Assembly: GCA_014607495.2 (NCBI GenBank)
Contig: CP053167.1
Span: 4,216,001 to 4,280,000, forward strand
Reading direction: 5' to 3'
DNA: 64,000 nt
DNA from: Carposina sasakii
Taxonomy: Eukaryota; Arthropoda; Insecta; Lepidoptera; Carposinidae
The notes beneath the pieces were generated by a model. It saw only the letters and a program-made list of their open reading frames with translations, was not told where the DNA came from and did no database searches. The position numbers and the translations under genes were made by a program. Positions 43,123 through 54,191 of the stretch are shown one piece after another. Within the stretch, counting starts at the first letter, position 1; every line of letters starts with the position of its first letter.

Positions 43123-43750
43123 TATTACTTATTATTATTTAGTTTCGACCCAAATAAATTCTTATTCTGTTAGGTAGGTACGCCTAATCTTATGATTTTA
43201 GACTAAAAGGCATAGCAATTTAGAACACCCAAAATTAAAGATGCTGTTAATAAAATATTACCTACATAAGTTAATAGCCTATATCTAAGTACTATTTATT
43301 AAGGACGTGCACTCCGACACATATTGACGTCACAACCTAGATTTGTTTTGCCTCTGTCTGATCCCTCAAAAGCAGTAGGTACATGTACATGCAGTAATTA
43401 AATACCAGGTGCTAATTGCATGTTCTAGTTCATGCCATTGTGAATGGAGCAACAAAAGGAAATTATCGACACCTTGTGAAAATCTTCATGTATAAGCCCT
43501 CTTTGTGCAACATGCATCTTCACTACCTAACCAATATCTTACTTATAAGTATGTGGGGCATTACATTTTCCTATAGGTACTTTTTCGGAAATGCAGCCAA
43601 AATATCTAAGGTTTCTATGTTGTGTACCTAATCACTACATTATAAAATAAAGTCGTCCCGCTGTCTTAAAACTACACAGCTGATTTTGATGTGGTGTTTT
43701 AATAGATACAGTAATTTAAGAGGAAGGTTTTATACCTATGTAATTATAAC
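43123..43750. other. No gene seen
   Basis: AT-rich spacer; the frame 43416-43631 has no recognisable domain. Confidence 0.5.
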
Positions 43751-43751
43751 A

Positions 43752-43798
43752 AGGGACCCGCCCCGGCTTCGCACGGGTATACATGGACGAAGTCGTCC
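43752..43798 (+). repeat. 'gacccgccccggcttcgcac' repeat fragment
   Basis: A short GC-rich tip typical of dispersed insect repeats. The open frame across it (43686-44108) runs into a family D copy and is not taken as a gene, although 43880-44010 is unusually GC-rich. Confidence 0.5.
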
Positions 43799-44084
43799 TC
43801 CTTCCTTAAATCCTATTCTATACCTACTATACTTACGTATATTCGTATCTAAGCCCAGCAAATACAAATACCTAGCAATCGATAAACCCGTCGAAGCTGT
43901 ACCGTTTCCCGACCTCGATGCAGGGTTATATTTAGCTGCAGTCCACGCAGATGCACGTGAGATGACTGCTTCAGAACAGCTGGACCAGGCGAATCAGGAA
44001 ACTGAATATATACATAAGTATATACATAGTGCAAGATCACGTAATATATCTTACAGCCATGTTTTGCACAGCAGAACCAGATAT

Positions 44085-44213
44085 AAAATATCAGTGACAC
44101 AATGCTAGTTCATGGCTTGAGAGGACGTTTCTGATTTCCTTAGTCAATACTTACAACATGCACGGATAGCTCCTATGCAGCTGACGTATTCTAGTGAAGC
44201 CCCGCATCAGCTC
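44085..44213 (+). repeat. Family D repeat, 3' two-thirds
   Basis: 'tatcagtgacacaatgctag', 'tacaacatgcacggatagc', 'gcagctgacgtattctagtg' and 'gccccgcatcagc'. Confidence 0.75.
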
Positions 44214-44697
44214 AGGACTCATAGGACGAATCGGGAAAATACTAGGTACGACATAAATATTAATTAAAGCATTATTTTAGATTTTTTATAATTATACAAC
44301 TTTTATAGCAACTAAACCGTTTGGAAAAGAACTGTTCTGTTAGTAAAGAAAACAAAGTACATAACTATTTCTCACCTGAGTAAAGAAATATTACCTATAC
44401 CTACCTACTAGGCTACTAGCGTTATGGTATTTTTAGTAACATGACCGAAACATTAATAAAATCCCATAAATACAGAAACAGTCAGTGCATTACGCGTGCC
44501 ATGTGTAACTAGTGATTTCATTTTGTAATTTAAACGATATAACGTTATTATGAAACTAGATAAATGTACAGCCTTATTCTGGAATAGATTAAGATCGAAA
44601 CTAAGGATAATCTTCATCATCATCTTTCTGCCCAATTACAATATTTATGGGGTCGGCGCAATATGGTTTATATAAGCTCATATTACCAAGGTATTAG
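44214..44697. other. No gene seen
   Basis: AT-rich spacer between a family D copy and a family G MITE. Confidence 0.5.
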
Positions 44698-44841
44698 GGT
44701 CGATTCCGGCAGTCAAACTTAAACCTAATCTTAGTCAGGTCAGGTCTATCTCTCTCCGTTCTTAAAATAAATGGCTGAGAGAGAAAAGGACAGCTAGGAC
44801 TAATTTTACATTTAGGTTTAAGTGTGACTGCCGGAATCGAC
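44698..44841. mobile_element. Family G MITE, second copy
   Basis: GGTCGATTCCGGCAGTCA ... TGACTGCCGGAATCGAC with the same interior ('ctctctccgttctta', 'atggctgagagagaaaagga') as 37466-37611. Confidence 0.8.
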
Positions 44842-45119
44842 TATATTGGCGTCTGTTTTACGGTTTGCTGCCTGCCTTGTGACAATTTTGAATATTGAAA
44901 TTCGTAAGTAGGTACATGAAATAAATTCTGTACCTACACCTTTCATAGTTCTTTATTGTACACAGAATAACACAAAAGATAATAAGAAAATATATAGATA
45001 ATAATGTACAAAGGCGAGCTTATCTCTCACCGAGATTTCTTCCTTTATGACCGTACAAATAACACTGACCTTAATTCGAAATACGTTAGGTACTTACTTG
45101 CCTTTATAATTATACACGA

Positions 45120-45325
45120 CTAGTATATAACGTCAACCGCAACTTCGTTCACGTGGACTGCAGAAAAAACAAAATGTCGAAATTATCCAGGATAAAAAGT
45201 CTATGTGTTAAGTGTCAGCTAACTCCATACAAAATTTTATTAAAATCGCTCCAGCCGTTTTTACGTGAAAGAGTAACAAACATCAATACTTACAAACTTT
45301 CGCGTTTATAATATTAAAGTAGGAT
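45120..45325 (+). repeat. Family A-like repeat, 'gtgaaagagtaac' subtype
   Basis: 'cgcaacttcgttcacgtgga', 'aaaatcgctccagccgtttt' and 'cgtgaaagagtaacaaacat', ending 'atattaaagtaggat'. Pairs with 13534-13726. Confidence 0.75.
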
Positions 45326-45936
45326 ATGTAGAAGAGTCCTATTATTTTATTTTATTATGCTAAATAATTGAAAACACGAGTAAATTTTCGCTCAAACGTA
45401 ATAGAAAAACTCAAAAAAGCTACAGTAAAAATTGATAGCACCGTTCAGAATAAGTCTGCGGCTGCGCACGCGCATCCATATTCATGGCGTCTACCTAAAG
45501 GGCCCAGTATCTCCATCTTTACGCACAGCATAACTCCCTAACGTACTGGAATGTTAAATTACATGTGAAAGATGCATGTTCTGATTCGTGCCCTTTGTTT
45601 CTTGTCTTTGTTAATCGTTGAGGGCTTGTTATTTCGCTAAGTTTGTTAAAAAAAGCAGGAATTTTCATTACTTTGTTAATTTCTCTTAGGACCAATTTTA
45701 CAATGGTCATACACTTAATACTGATCTCTTGAGATTTTTGGCTTATTATAGATTAAATGTTTCATTATTTTCATACAAAATTTCAAATATGGAATTTAAA
45801 AAAAGCGAGTTTCTTTATGATCTCTAGTAATGAAATTGGCCTATAGCCTAATGGAAGGATAGATAAGAATAGCTCTAAAACTTATTAGATGTCCAACTTA
45901 TAGGTAAGGGTATTGGTATGAATATGTTTTTACCTA
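45326..45936. other. No gene seen
   Basis: A GC-rich patch ('ctgcggctgcgcacgcgcat') at 45459-45479; no exon recognised. Confidence 0.45.
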
Positions 45937-46258
45937 TATCTATACATATAATAAAAATTTTACGGATCGCTGTCTGTACATGGAAATGTTTATGAGAAAA
46001 AATATTATAGGAGACCTTTATCAACGCAATAGAACCCAAAACGATGATTTTCGGAATTTTTGTCTGTTTGTCGGTTTGTCTGTGCACGCTAATCTCAGAA
46101 ACGGCTGAACCGATTTCGATGCAGTTTTCAGAAATATATTGTGACAGGTCCCACTTAACATGTAGGCTTTATCCCGGGAAAATGTTTTTATCCCGGATAA
46201 TTTCGATATTTTGTTTTTTCTGTACTACACGCGGACGAAGTCGCGGGCGTCCACTAGT
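45937..46258 (-). repeat. Family A repeat, near full length
   Basis: The minus copy begins 'actagtggacgcccgcgact' at 46258 and ends near 'ctatacatataataaaaatt'. The overlapping plus frame 46044-46301 is a by-product. Confidence 0.85.
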
Positions 46259-46349
46259 TATGATTATATACATTTTCTTGTACCAACTTCACTTAAATTA
46301 AAAACAATAATACAAGCAAGATACGAGTAGTCTCTCTCGCTAGGCTACA

Positions 46350-46432
46350 CTACAATACATCAGCTGCATTGCCTTTCGTTGATGTCGTAAGAGCCGACGG
46401 GCAGGCAATGAGTAAGCAACTAATTGTCACTA
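46350..46432 (-). repeat. Family D repeat, partial
   Basis: Inverse of 'gatgcagctgatgtattgta' through 'gtgacaatta'. Confidence 0.7.
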
Positions 46433-46575
46433 ATCCTTCACCTCTGTATTCCCTGTATGTATAATACAATATAATCATGCGTCTGCGCCAGAAGAATATT
46501 CTTCCTGTCTAGTCACAGTAGTGATTAAAATGGGAAAAAATAAAAAAGGCATGTTTTTGATAAACAATAATTGTT

Positions 46576-47502
46576 TTAATTAAACTTATGAACGTCCGCG
46601 TCTAATGACGACCTGCGTTGTGAATTGCTTTCCAAGAAAACGTTAATTGCAGGCACCAAAGAAATTAGGGACGAAGACAATGTTGACAAAGTTTGAGAGT
46701 GAACCCTATTGGCTTCAGCTGATATCAAGGCAGCTTCAGCCAGAGCTTTCGCGGTCTCCGCTTGCCTCAGTGCAGACTGAGCGAGCATATTGTCCGTACG
46801 TGCGCGCAGCTCCTCAATGCGCATCATCATAACTCGACTCTCGTCAAGGGCAGTTTGGCTTGTTTGCGCCGTTACCCATAACGGCCTTTGGAGACTCTGA
46901 CGCAGCCGCAGGCGTCGCCACGGCGCAGATGTTCCCGACTGCGATGGAGGTGGCTGGGTTGACGACTCAGGTGGCTGTATTGGTGACTCCGGTGGCTGGG
47001 TTGGCGACTCCGGTGGGTGTATTGGCGATTGCGACTGTTTAGGTGACATTCCTACAAAGAGTGGCCCAGCCAGCTGCCCATCATAATTTTCAGGTGACAT
47101 ACGGTCTGAATCAGTTGATACATCTTGATTTCCCGCCAAGGGATCCTGCGCAACGTTAGGGTTGGGCCCAACATCCCGCCCAATTATGTTTGCTACCCTC
47201 GCTTCTATTCCAGTGAGGGTAATGTTCAATTTACCATTCCCTGCACCACGTTGTGATGTAAGGCTTGTTAATTTGGACCTTACTCTACATTTTAGGTCAT
47301 TCCAGACTTTTGCCCACTCTCTGGGCAGTCTAGATGGACCCGCACTATTTAGAGTCACTGCACATCCACGCCAGAGGCGTTTCAACAGTACCCGCGCCTC
47401 TTTCGATCGGAGCCTTCCTAATGCTAAGTCTGTATTCTCTTCAGCAAACTTCACCAACAATTCCAACTGCCGAACGGTGGTAGAACGGCGTGCTCTATCC
47501 AT
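46576..47502 (-). CDS. Myb/SANT-like DNA-binding protein, regulatory-protein-zeste type
   Basis: An uninterrupted frame of 308 codons from the Met at 47502 (MDRARRSTTVRQLELL); the frame stays open 34 codons further to 47604, but the start in front of the domain is preferred. Residues ~5-80 match the zeste-like Myb/SANT fold common in insects: VRQLELLVKFAEENTDLALG, Trp44 (KRLWRG), LNSAGPSRLPREW (Trp63) and Trp67 (KVWNDLKCRVRSKL). Residues ~154-190 are a Pro/Ser-rich repeat of QPPES units, and residues ~220-290 are Ala/Glu/Arg-rich and probably coiled-coil (RIEELRARTDNMLAQ). Proteins of this type bind DNA, and many are encoded by or derived from Harbinger-type transposons. No intron is visible and repeats lie on both sides, so it may be transposon-derived or a young retrocopy. 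No transposase lies next to it. Confidence 0.7.
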   Translation of the reverse strand: MDRARRSTTVRQLELLVKFAEENTDLALGRLRSKEARVLLKRLWRGCAVTLNSAGPSRLPREWAKVWNDLKCRVRSKLTSLTSQRGAGNGKLNITLTGIEARVANIIGRDVGPNPNVAQDPLAGNQDVSTDSDRMSPENYDGQLAGPLFVGMSPKQSQSPIHPPESPTQPPESPIQPPESSTQPPPSQSGTSAPWRRLRLRQSLQRPLWVTAQTSQTALDESRVMMMRIEELRARTDNMLAQSALRQAETAKALAEAALISAEANRVHSQTLSTLSSSLISLVPAINVFLESNSQRRSSLDADVHKFN

Positions 47503-47867
47503 AGTCGTTGTAAGTTCTGTAACACAAAGCACAATGTAGCGATGGCGAAAGGCGTCATAAATAACGGAGCTTTGCGTCCGCACAGTCAGTCTGCACAGAG
47601 GCAAGCAGAAAGAAGGAAGTGCTGGCTGAGACTACTATCAGTTCAGACCAATCAATGGTGGAAGCTAATAATAGGCTACATTCGCAACATTGTCCACAAA
47701 CTTTTTTGCACCTATTTGAAGAGCTAGTCACAACACAGGGTATCATTGGACACGGAGTTATGGGATGTTATACACATATCTTTCGATCTATATTATATGT
47801 ATAATTATAATAATATTTTATTTTTATTTTTCATGTCAACTTGATTAGACAGGTTCCTGTGTTGATG
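47503..47867. other. 5' flank of the zeste-like gene; no further gene seen
   Basis: Short overlapping frames on both strands (47542-47804) have no recognisable domain. No TATA or initiator is distinctive. Confidence 0.4.
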
Positions 47868-48040
47868 GGTGGCTTCACATCATAAATCAGCTGCGTCTCC
47901 TTACGTGCATGTCGTAAGAGTCGAAACTCGGCTCATTCTTTCAGGCAATAAGCTAGCAACTCATCACTGATCATTTACATCTGTACCAGCAGTGCCACAC
48001 CTGGCTGTCGAATCTCCTTTCTGATCCTGCAGTTCTGGGA
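47868..48040 (-). repeat. Family D repeat, near full length
   Basis: Inverse copy from 'cagaactgcaggatc' to 'gaagccaccc', including 'gtaaatgatcagtgatgagt' and 'cttacgacatgcacgtaagg'. Confidence 0.8.
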
Positions 48041-48581
48041 TTCTATCTTATCCCATTCCTATTGTTGGCCATAGGTACGTCTGCAGAACAAGTGCAAGAG
48101 GCTTGGTGGAGGTTCTACTTCCTCATGCCGCACATACCGCGGATGCCGAAATGCTCTTGTGTGCCAAGTATGGCATTAGATTAGTAGATTTTGCTTGCAA
48201 TTCGATAGCGTTACGCCGCGAAAAAAGGTTCATGCTTATCCCACTGGTCTCGCAAAGCTAGAATATGCATGTTACGATTGAGCCGTAATTTTGCATGCAT
48301 GAGTAAATCTGATTACAATGCAATATTATTATGACATAGAGCTGATCTGATGATGGAGCTAGAAGGTGGCCACAGGAACTCCGTAATTAAACGACGCAAC
48401 CTCATCGAGTTTGGACTCGTTTGATTCGATAAGTCAACTTAAATTCGATTTATTAACAAATAATAAAAGCTTGTTTTTAAAAAAGGTTTTTTCAAGTGAA
48501 GCTTTTGTTGACTAACCTACTTTACCTGTATTCAGTGTACATTTGCCACTAGGTATAGGTAAACTACCAAAACCGGCTTGT
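48041..48581. other. No gene seen; possible LINE tail
   Basis: 48340-48490 ('gaaggtggccacaggaactc', 'acgacgcaacctcatcgagt', 'aattcgatttattaacaaat') looks like a dispersed LINE 3' end, but no second copy is in the window to confirm it. Confidence 0.35.
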
Positions 48582-48643
48582 TCCCAAAGGTCCACGACTC
48601 TATTGTTCTTCTTTTCCCACCGGGTCCATGAAATTTATAAAAT

Positions 48644-48997
48644 ACTAGTGGACGCCCGCGACTTCGTCCGCGTGGAAATTGAATTGTAGCTTATATGACA
48701 CGTTTGTCGGTTTACCATAGCAGTGCCATCTATTGATTACTTACTCAATCCAGTCGAAAAGTATCGACATCTGTCAGAATCTTTTGGAGTTAACAGATAA
48801 TTGTGACTGTCAATTAATTATAGACAAATAATTTGCAATAAAATAAAATTGCGACTATAATTAAAGATCTAAGCTATCCTATCTCTCAAGTTGGACCAGA
48901 CTGCTCACGGTGTGCCAATTTAATTTAAAATCGGTTAAGTAGTTTAGGAGTCCATCGCGGACAAACATCGTGACAGGAGATTTATATATATTAAGAT
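48644..48997 (+). repeat. Repeat with family A tip, different body
   Basis: It begins 'actagtggacgcccgcgact' like family A, then differs ('attgaattgtagcttatatg', 'atcggttaagtagtttagga') and ends 'ggagatttatatatattaag'. A third subtype sharing only the tip. Confidence 0.7.
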
Positions 48998-49078
48998 ATT
49001 TTAAAACTTTCATATACGAATTCCCAGCGGGTCCACGATATTTATCCGAAGTACAATCAGTCTTACTAGTACAGTCAA

Positions 49079-49400
49079 TCTTAGTCAGCAGACGACAAAG
49101 ACCATGGACGGTCAGTGTAAGATCGAGATGATTTTTGTGATATTTCGAAACTATGATTTTAATGCTTATGTCTATTTAACTGTAAGATTGAGATGATTTA
49201 CTACCTATGATTATACCGAAACTGTGTTTTTATTTAATGCTTAGATCAGTCAGCAGACCGTAAGGACCATGGACGGTCAGTGTAAGATTGAAATGATTTT
49301 TTGATATTCCGAAACTATTATTTTAATGCCTTTAATTATAAGCCTATTTTCGTGCAAAGAGACAGTCTGAAACAATAAAGACTCCTTGTTCATCTAAACT
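49079..49400 (+). repeat. Tandem duplication, unit about 167 bp
   Basis: 'agcagacgacaaagaccatg', 'gacggtcagtgtaagatcga' at 49085 recur as 'agcagaccgtaaggaccatg', 'gacggtcagtgtaagattga' at 49252. A partial third unit ('ctgtaagattgagatgattt') lies between them. Confidence 0.75.
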
Positions 49401-49644
49401 ATTATCTGTCTTTTATTTCATAATAAATAGACCCAGGTTTTCCTGCTGATTGTAACCAAACATTCTCATGGACCCATTGGGAAAGAAAATGTTTATTATT
49501 TTTCAATATAGTGGATCTGTTGGGAATTAAAGTATGAACTTACATTTTTTTTAAACAATAGAGTCGTGGACCTTTGGGAACAAGCCCCAAAACCTATGCC
49601 ACTGCGCCCCCCCCTTTATAAACGAGTCTAACTCGCATTTTGTC

Positions 49645-49797
49645 AGCTTGGAAACTTAACTACGCTGGTAAATTAAATAATAGATTCATATTAATTAAAT
49701 TTGTGGACTGTATTTCAAAATAAGTCGTGAATTTATTTGTACAAGTCATTTTGAATATAGAAAAAGAACAAAAACAATGTTACCTGCCATCTCATCA
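49645..49797 (+). repeat. Family H repeat, copy 1
   Basis: 'gcttggaaacttaactacgc', 'gtggactgtatttcaaaata', 'aagtcattttgaatatagaa' and 'aacaatgttacctgccatct' recur at 53750-53945. Confidence 0.65.
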
Positions 49798-50278
49798 ATA
49801 GGGATGTTTACGGTTTTTTTATTTGTATTTATATTGAAAGATCATAACATAAAAGAAAGATTTGCGAAAGAAAAACTTCGCTAGTGTGAAAACTTTCCGG
49901 GATATAATGATTTCAAAATCACAATTATAGACTTGCCAAAAAACGCTCCATACAAACGGCTACCACAATTATGACGTCACTCTTTCGTAACTTGTATGCG
50001 CGTAAAAGAACTTTTGTTCTGCAGCTATTTTAAATATTGCGTTTATAAATATGGTCACAAAGCAAAAGTTGCTGTAAATGATGCAGGTATTATGTGATGT
50101 TGTAATTTTCAATTAATTTTACATTTGAAAAACTGACTTGCCCACTTAACTTTGAAGGCTTACTACCTCATTTGGACACTTAATCAAATTGTAATTTTAC
50201 AGATAGGTATGATTTTGATCATTTATTCTGATAAGCATAAAATGTCATTAAAATTCAACCATAGTAAACATCCCTATT
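49798..50278. mobile_element. MITE with TAGGGATGTTTAC ends
   Basis: ATAGGGATGTTTAC at the left and GTAAACATCCCTAT at the right are perfect inverse copies (about 14 bp) around 480 bp with no ORF. TA forms part of both junctions. It directly abuts family H copy 1. Confidence 0.7.
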
Positions 50279-50460
50279 ACATAGAGCCTTTATGTTAGGT
50301 TCTAATATAGATTAAACCCCGACATAGGTAATGGCGAAATTAAGCTAATCAAATAAAATTAATTTATAAAATTAATTAATTTAATAACAAGATTAATAAC
50401 ATGAAACCTAACAAGTTAAAATTTATTGTTTCAATTGTTCATAGTTTCAACTGACACTGA

Positions 50461-50545
50461 CACGCAGAATGCAGAGGTCGTGGGTTTGATTCCCACCCGG
50501 GTGAGGAATTTTTTCCATTTCTTTATTAATAATTTCATAGTTACA
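50461..50545 (+). repeat. tRNA-derived SINE, 3' part
   Basis: B-box-like 'gggtttgattcccac', acceptor-like 'ccgggtgagg' and a T-rich 'tttccatttctttatt' tail, as in 15348-15455; the 5' half is missing. Confidence 0.55.
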
Positions 50546-50860
50546 ATGTCAAAAAATTGAAATTCTTGAGAAATCTTTAAATTATCTATCAAATCTAAAT
50601 CAATAATTACAATTAAACACTTGAAGTTACCTAAAATGTTTTAAAAATTATCTTACAAGGATACATTTAATAGCTAAATTTATTTGCTAGAGTTACTTAT
50701 TTAAACTTTCTATTAGTACCTATACTATACAGGGTGTTTGTGACAATTAGGCAGTTAGGTAAGTGTTGTTCGCTTAATTAGGCATTAGGTTAAAAAATAA
50801 AATTTTAACCAATAGATGATTTTCAAAAAGAAAGTTGTGCCCATAAAAGTTAAAAATAAT

Positions 50861-51040
50861 CGGTTCAGCCGTTGCTGAGATTAGCGTGCACAAACGCACA
50901 GACAAACCGACAAAAATTCCAAAAATCATCATATTGGGTTCTATTGCGTTGATAAAGGTCTTATTTCTATAATATATATTTTTTAAATATATCTTCCATG
51001 TACAGACAGCGATCCGTTACATTTTTTTATATGTATAGAT
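50861..51040 (+). repeat. Family A repeat, 3' half
   Basis: It starts inside the family at 'cggttcagccgttgctgaga' and runs to 'atatgtatagat'. Confidence 0.8.
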
Positions 51041-51514
51041 TCTTCAAGTTACAAAACCATACTTATGTAATTCAAAGCCTCCTAAGCCTAACAACTCTAC
51101 CAACTGTGTCTTAACGGTTTCTAAAAGCTCAATGCTAACATGGCCAGTCAATATGTGATCAACATAAGAGTTAAAAAATATAATATAAGATACAATATGT
51201 ATGCTATTAGAAAATTATTTTTATATCTTTCTGCCAATACAAGCTAACATCTTGTGGCTAGAAAAGAAGAACATTTTAGTCCATAAGTTACTGCCTTATT
51301 GAAGACCGGTAGTTAGTTAATAGAATAATTCACTGAATTACTGCATTAAATGTTTTCTAGACACCGGTACTCTGGGGCCATCAGCAATACAATATTTTTT
51401 TTATGTCAGCAATTAAGTTAAAATATGTTTAGGCAAATAAATCCTCATGCTGCCATCAAAGATCTTACATATTTCAATAGTTTGACTATTATCATTAAAT
51501 ACCAGGTAGATACG
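51041..51514. other. No gene seen
   Basis: AT-rich; nothing supported. Confidence 0.5.
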
Positions 51515-51522
51515 CTACTATG

Positions 51523-51980
51523 CAGGGTTCCAAGTGATAATTATCACAATAATTATCATGATAATTATCTTGATAAATATACCTTAATAATTATAAAAAT
51601 CAAACACTATAATAATTTCATTTATTTATGTGTATCTGAATGTCATTTGCGTATCCAAATGCGCTAGACCTCAAACTAAACAAAAAAACCGTTTATCTGA
51701 GGAGAAAAGTGTAAATTTCTGTTCTTTGGGTACTTTCTTACTTTTGTTTGACATCATAAAAACAAATTCTGAATTAAATTGTATATTTCTCACATTTATT
51801 TGTTGCTGTTTAATTAATAATACTGAAAAACCTACACCCTCCTTGTGATTTAATATATTATCATTTAAATAAAGAAAATTTCAAGTAGCTAAATGAAAAA
51901 TCAGTTAGGATAAATAATTATAATCAGATAGGATAGATAATTATCCAAAAAAATATTTATCTTAATAATTTTGAACCCTG
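51523..51980. mobile_element. hAT-like non-autonomous element with 8-bp target duplication
   Basis: The terminal CAGGGTTC is matched by GAACCCTG at the other end. Subterminal sequence is dense in ATAATTATC palindromes (51533-51585, 51910-51972). The flanks are CTACTATG (51515-51522) and CTACTGTG (51981-51988): 8 bp with one difference, the size typical of hAT. An internal frame at 51630-51848 has no recognised domain. Confidence 0.82.
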
Positions 51981-51988
51981 CTACTGTG

Positions 51989-53460
51989 TATCATATTATT
52001 GAGAGAATTAGAAATGTCATGAGATTCAGCGGTTTTTTATTTTTATTATTTCTTTTTTAAGGTTCAGCATGTCTTAAATAATCCACAATATAAAAATGAA
52101 TTGCTGAATGTGTAGCCAAATGAACAAAGTTTGCTAAAACGTTTTTTAGAATTTTCCTTGAAGTACGAGGATGGTTCTTACGGATGGTTTTTGTTAACTT
52201 CATATTTATAATTTTCTAATTTGACAGTTTGCTGATTAATATTGTTTTTGCATATGTACTAATGCTCATTTAAATATTCTGGAAATATTTCTGGTGCTTT
52301 CTCAGCTTCTCAGGAAAACATTTTCATATCAATTCTTGGGAGTCTTTGGACGTGTTTGTCATTGTTACGACTGGGTATTGCTATACAGAAGTATCACGAC
52401 AGGTCACGTTCATAGCTAATACATAATTATTTTTATCTAATGTTAAGCAGAAATAATATCTTCAATTTCATTGAACTCATCAACATAAAGGTTCTCCGAG
52501 TCGAGGACAATAATATCAATATTGTAATGGCTATACTCCTCAAAAGCTTGAGATAGACGGTCTCGTCTTACCTTTAGAGTTTCCTTTCCAAATCAGAAAT
52601 CGTTACATACCGCCGTTTTATCTAGTGATAATATAGAACATAATTTCTACTACTTAGAATAATGATTCGCTGAGCGAAGACCTATCATTAATCTAAGTTC
52701 TACTGCTTATTGCATAAAGTAAGATAAAGTAGCTTTAGGATAAAGTAGCTTTAGCTAGACCTTGCGGCGACCAAACGCTTCAAATCACCCATTATTAAGT
52801 TATAAAAATCAGATTAGGTGATTAAACAACAACAACCAGTATATAATCACTTACCTATTTAAAATATAATTATTATTCGTTAATTTTCTAACTAAAAATC
52901 TTTAAAATGTTTGTGTACATGTTCTTTTTTTTTTTAGTTTATCCCGAAGGAAAGGCAAGGGGAACTAAGCCCATACAGCCATGGCCTTTAGTAAATGATT
53001 TCTGAATTTATGATGGATGTTATTGATGCGAAATTGCAAATACTGTGCACTGTTTACACTTTAACGAAAGTTAAACAAAACAAACATACAATAAAATAAA
53101 AACGCTATTTGTATGTACTTTATAAAAAAAAAATTAAACTAGTTCGTGTAGGTACGTTCATCTTCGTAGATAGGTGTCTCTTTCTTTCAAATGCCAATTT
53201 GCGAGACCATGCGAATTCGTGTAGGCACGGTCGCACTTATTGCATAGACATACGGTCGTAAATCGCCCAAACAAATACAACGTAAACGCTGATAGGAATC
53301 TCGATGGTTACGCGTAGCCAACAGAAATGCACTTAAAGAGCGGCGCAGTTTGAAAAATTTGAATGGTATTGAGAGTATATTATCGGAACTCAATTACTTC
53401 TTCTGTAATAATGCCTTCGAGTAGGTGTATAAATAAATAAATGTCTAAATATATACCTAG
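51989..53460. other. No gene seen
   Basis: AT-rich. The minus frame 53187-53393 has no domain I recognise; 52719-52752 shows a small direct duplication ('gataaagtagcttta'). Confidence 0.5.
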
Positions 53461-53625
53461 TAGATTTTATAGAAATCACCCTTTAATTAATATTGATTGA
53501 GTGCATATGGGAACCCAATCCTTCTTCCAAGCCTTCTTCTATAAGTATAGGAGATTATATAGAAATAATCCTTTAATTAATATTTATTGAGAGCATATAG
53601 GACCGCAATACTTCTTTTATAATAG
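53461..53625 (+). repeat. Tandem duplication, period about 90 bp
   Basis: 'attttatagaaatcaccctt', 'taattaatattgattgagtg' recur as 'attatatagaaataatcctt', 'taattaatatttattgagag'. Two diverged units. Confidence 0.7.
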
Positions 53626-53749
53626 GATAGTCGGGAAAATAGGTCTAGGAATTGCAAAAAACTCACCATATACCTGAGTTAATACTAATTTTAAAATACT
53701 TTTACCAGTATTTTGCCAGTTCATTTTGTTTGGATCGAAGGACCCAATG

Positions 53750-53945
53750 TCGGCTCGAAACTTAATTATGCTGGTTTTTTTATTAAATAATACAATTCAT
53801 ATAATGTACATAATTAAATTAGTGGACCGTATTTCAATATCGACATTTTTGGAAAGTCATATGTAGGTACAAAAGTCATTTTGAATATAAAAAAAGAACA
53901 AAAAACTACCTATACAAAATAAAAACAATGTTGCGTGCCATCTTA
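53750..53945 (+). repeat. Family H repeat, copy 2
   Basis: The same blocks as 49645-49797 in the same order, with an insertion 'ctacctatacaaaataaa' near the end. Confidence 0.65.
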
Positions 53946-54114
53946 TAAATTACATAAATAAAACCTTTACGAATAGAATTATAACCTATAGAAGTATAGT
54001 CCGAAGGCCGATTTTAGGAATTTTTATGGGTGCAAATTTGAACCAATCGCGGCTCTGTCATTCAGTGCTCAGCGGTCAGTGGCTACGTGTGTATGTCAAC
54101 CTAAAGGACTTACC

Positions 54115-54191
54115 ATGACGAAATGTGCACTGAGATCCTGCCAAAACTATGCTCAAAAACATAAGAAAATAAATAACATCACATTTCACCG
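54115..54191 (+). CDS. Candidate first exon of a THAP zinc-finger protein
   Basis: ATG at 54115 (context taccATGA) reads MTKCALRSCQNYAQKHKK then INNITFHR, with the coding phase broken at a donor CG|GTAAAT (54192). The CxxxxC pair followed by an 'I-x-FHR' block, with an intron right after FHR, is the usual start of THAP-type C2CH zinc-finger proteins, including P-element-type transposases. The remaining zinc ligands would be in later exons, none of which I could place. Read without splicing, the frame stops after three more bases. It may be a gene start, a lone relic, or chance. Confidence 0.5.

Larger units (their letters stand above)
48582..49592. mobile_element. 1-kb inverted-repeat DNA element containing other repeats
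   Basis: GGCTTGTTCCCAAAGGTCCA and on through 'cgactctattgtt' at the left is matched inverted at 49555-49592 (33 bp identical). Subterminal 'cccaccgggtccatgaaatt' against 'ctcatggacccattgggaaa' extends the symmetry. The interior holds a family A-like repeat (48644-48997) and a tandem duplication (49079-49400). No ORF. Confidence 0.75.

Noticed and set aside
43686..44108. 140-codon plus frame
   Set aside because: Begins in AT-rich sequence, crosses a 'gacccgccccggc' repeat and ends in family D. The middle is GC-rich and protein-like, but no domain was recognised.
46647..47539. Several plus-strand frames, up to 125 codons
   Set aside because: Shadows of the zeste-like gene on the minus strand.
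49079..49400. CRISPR-like repeat array
   Set aside because: Only two and a half long units with diverged copies inside a eukaryotic DNA element; no spacer-repeat structure.
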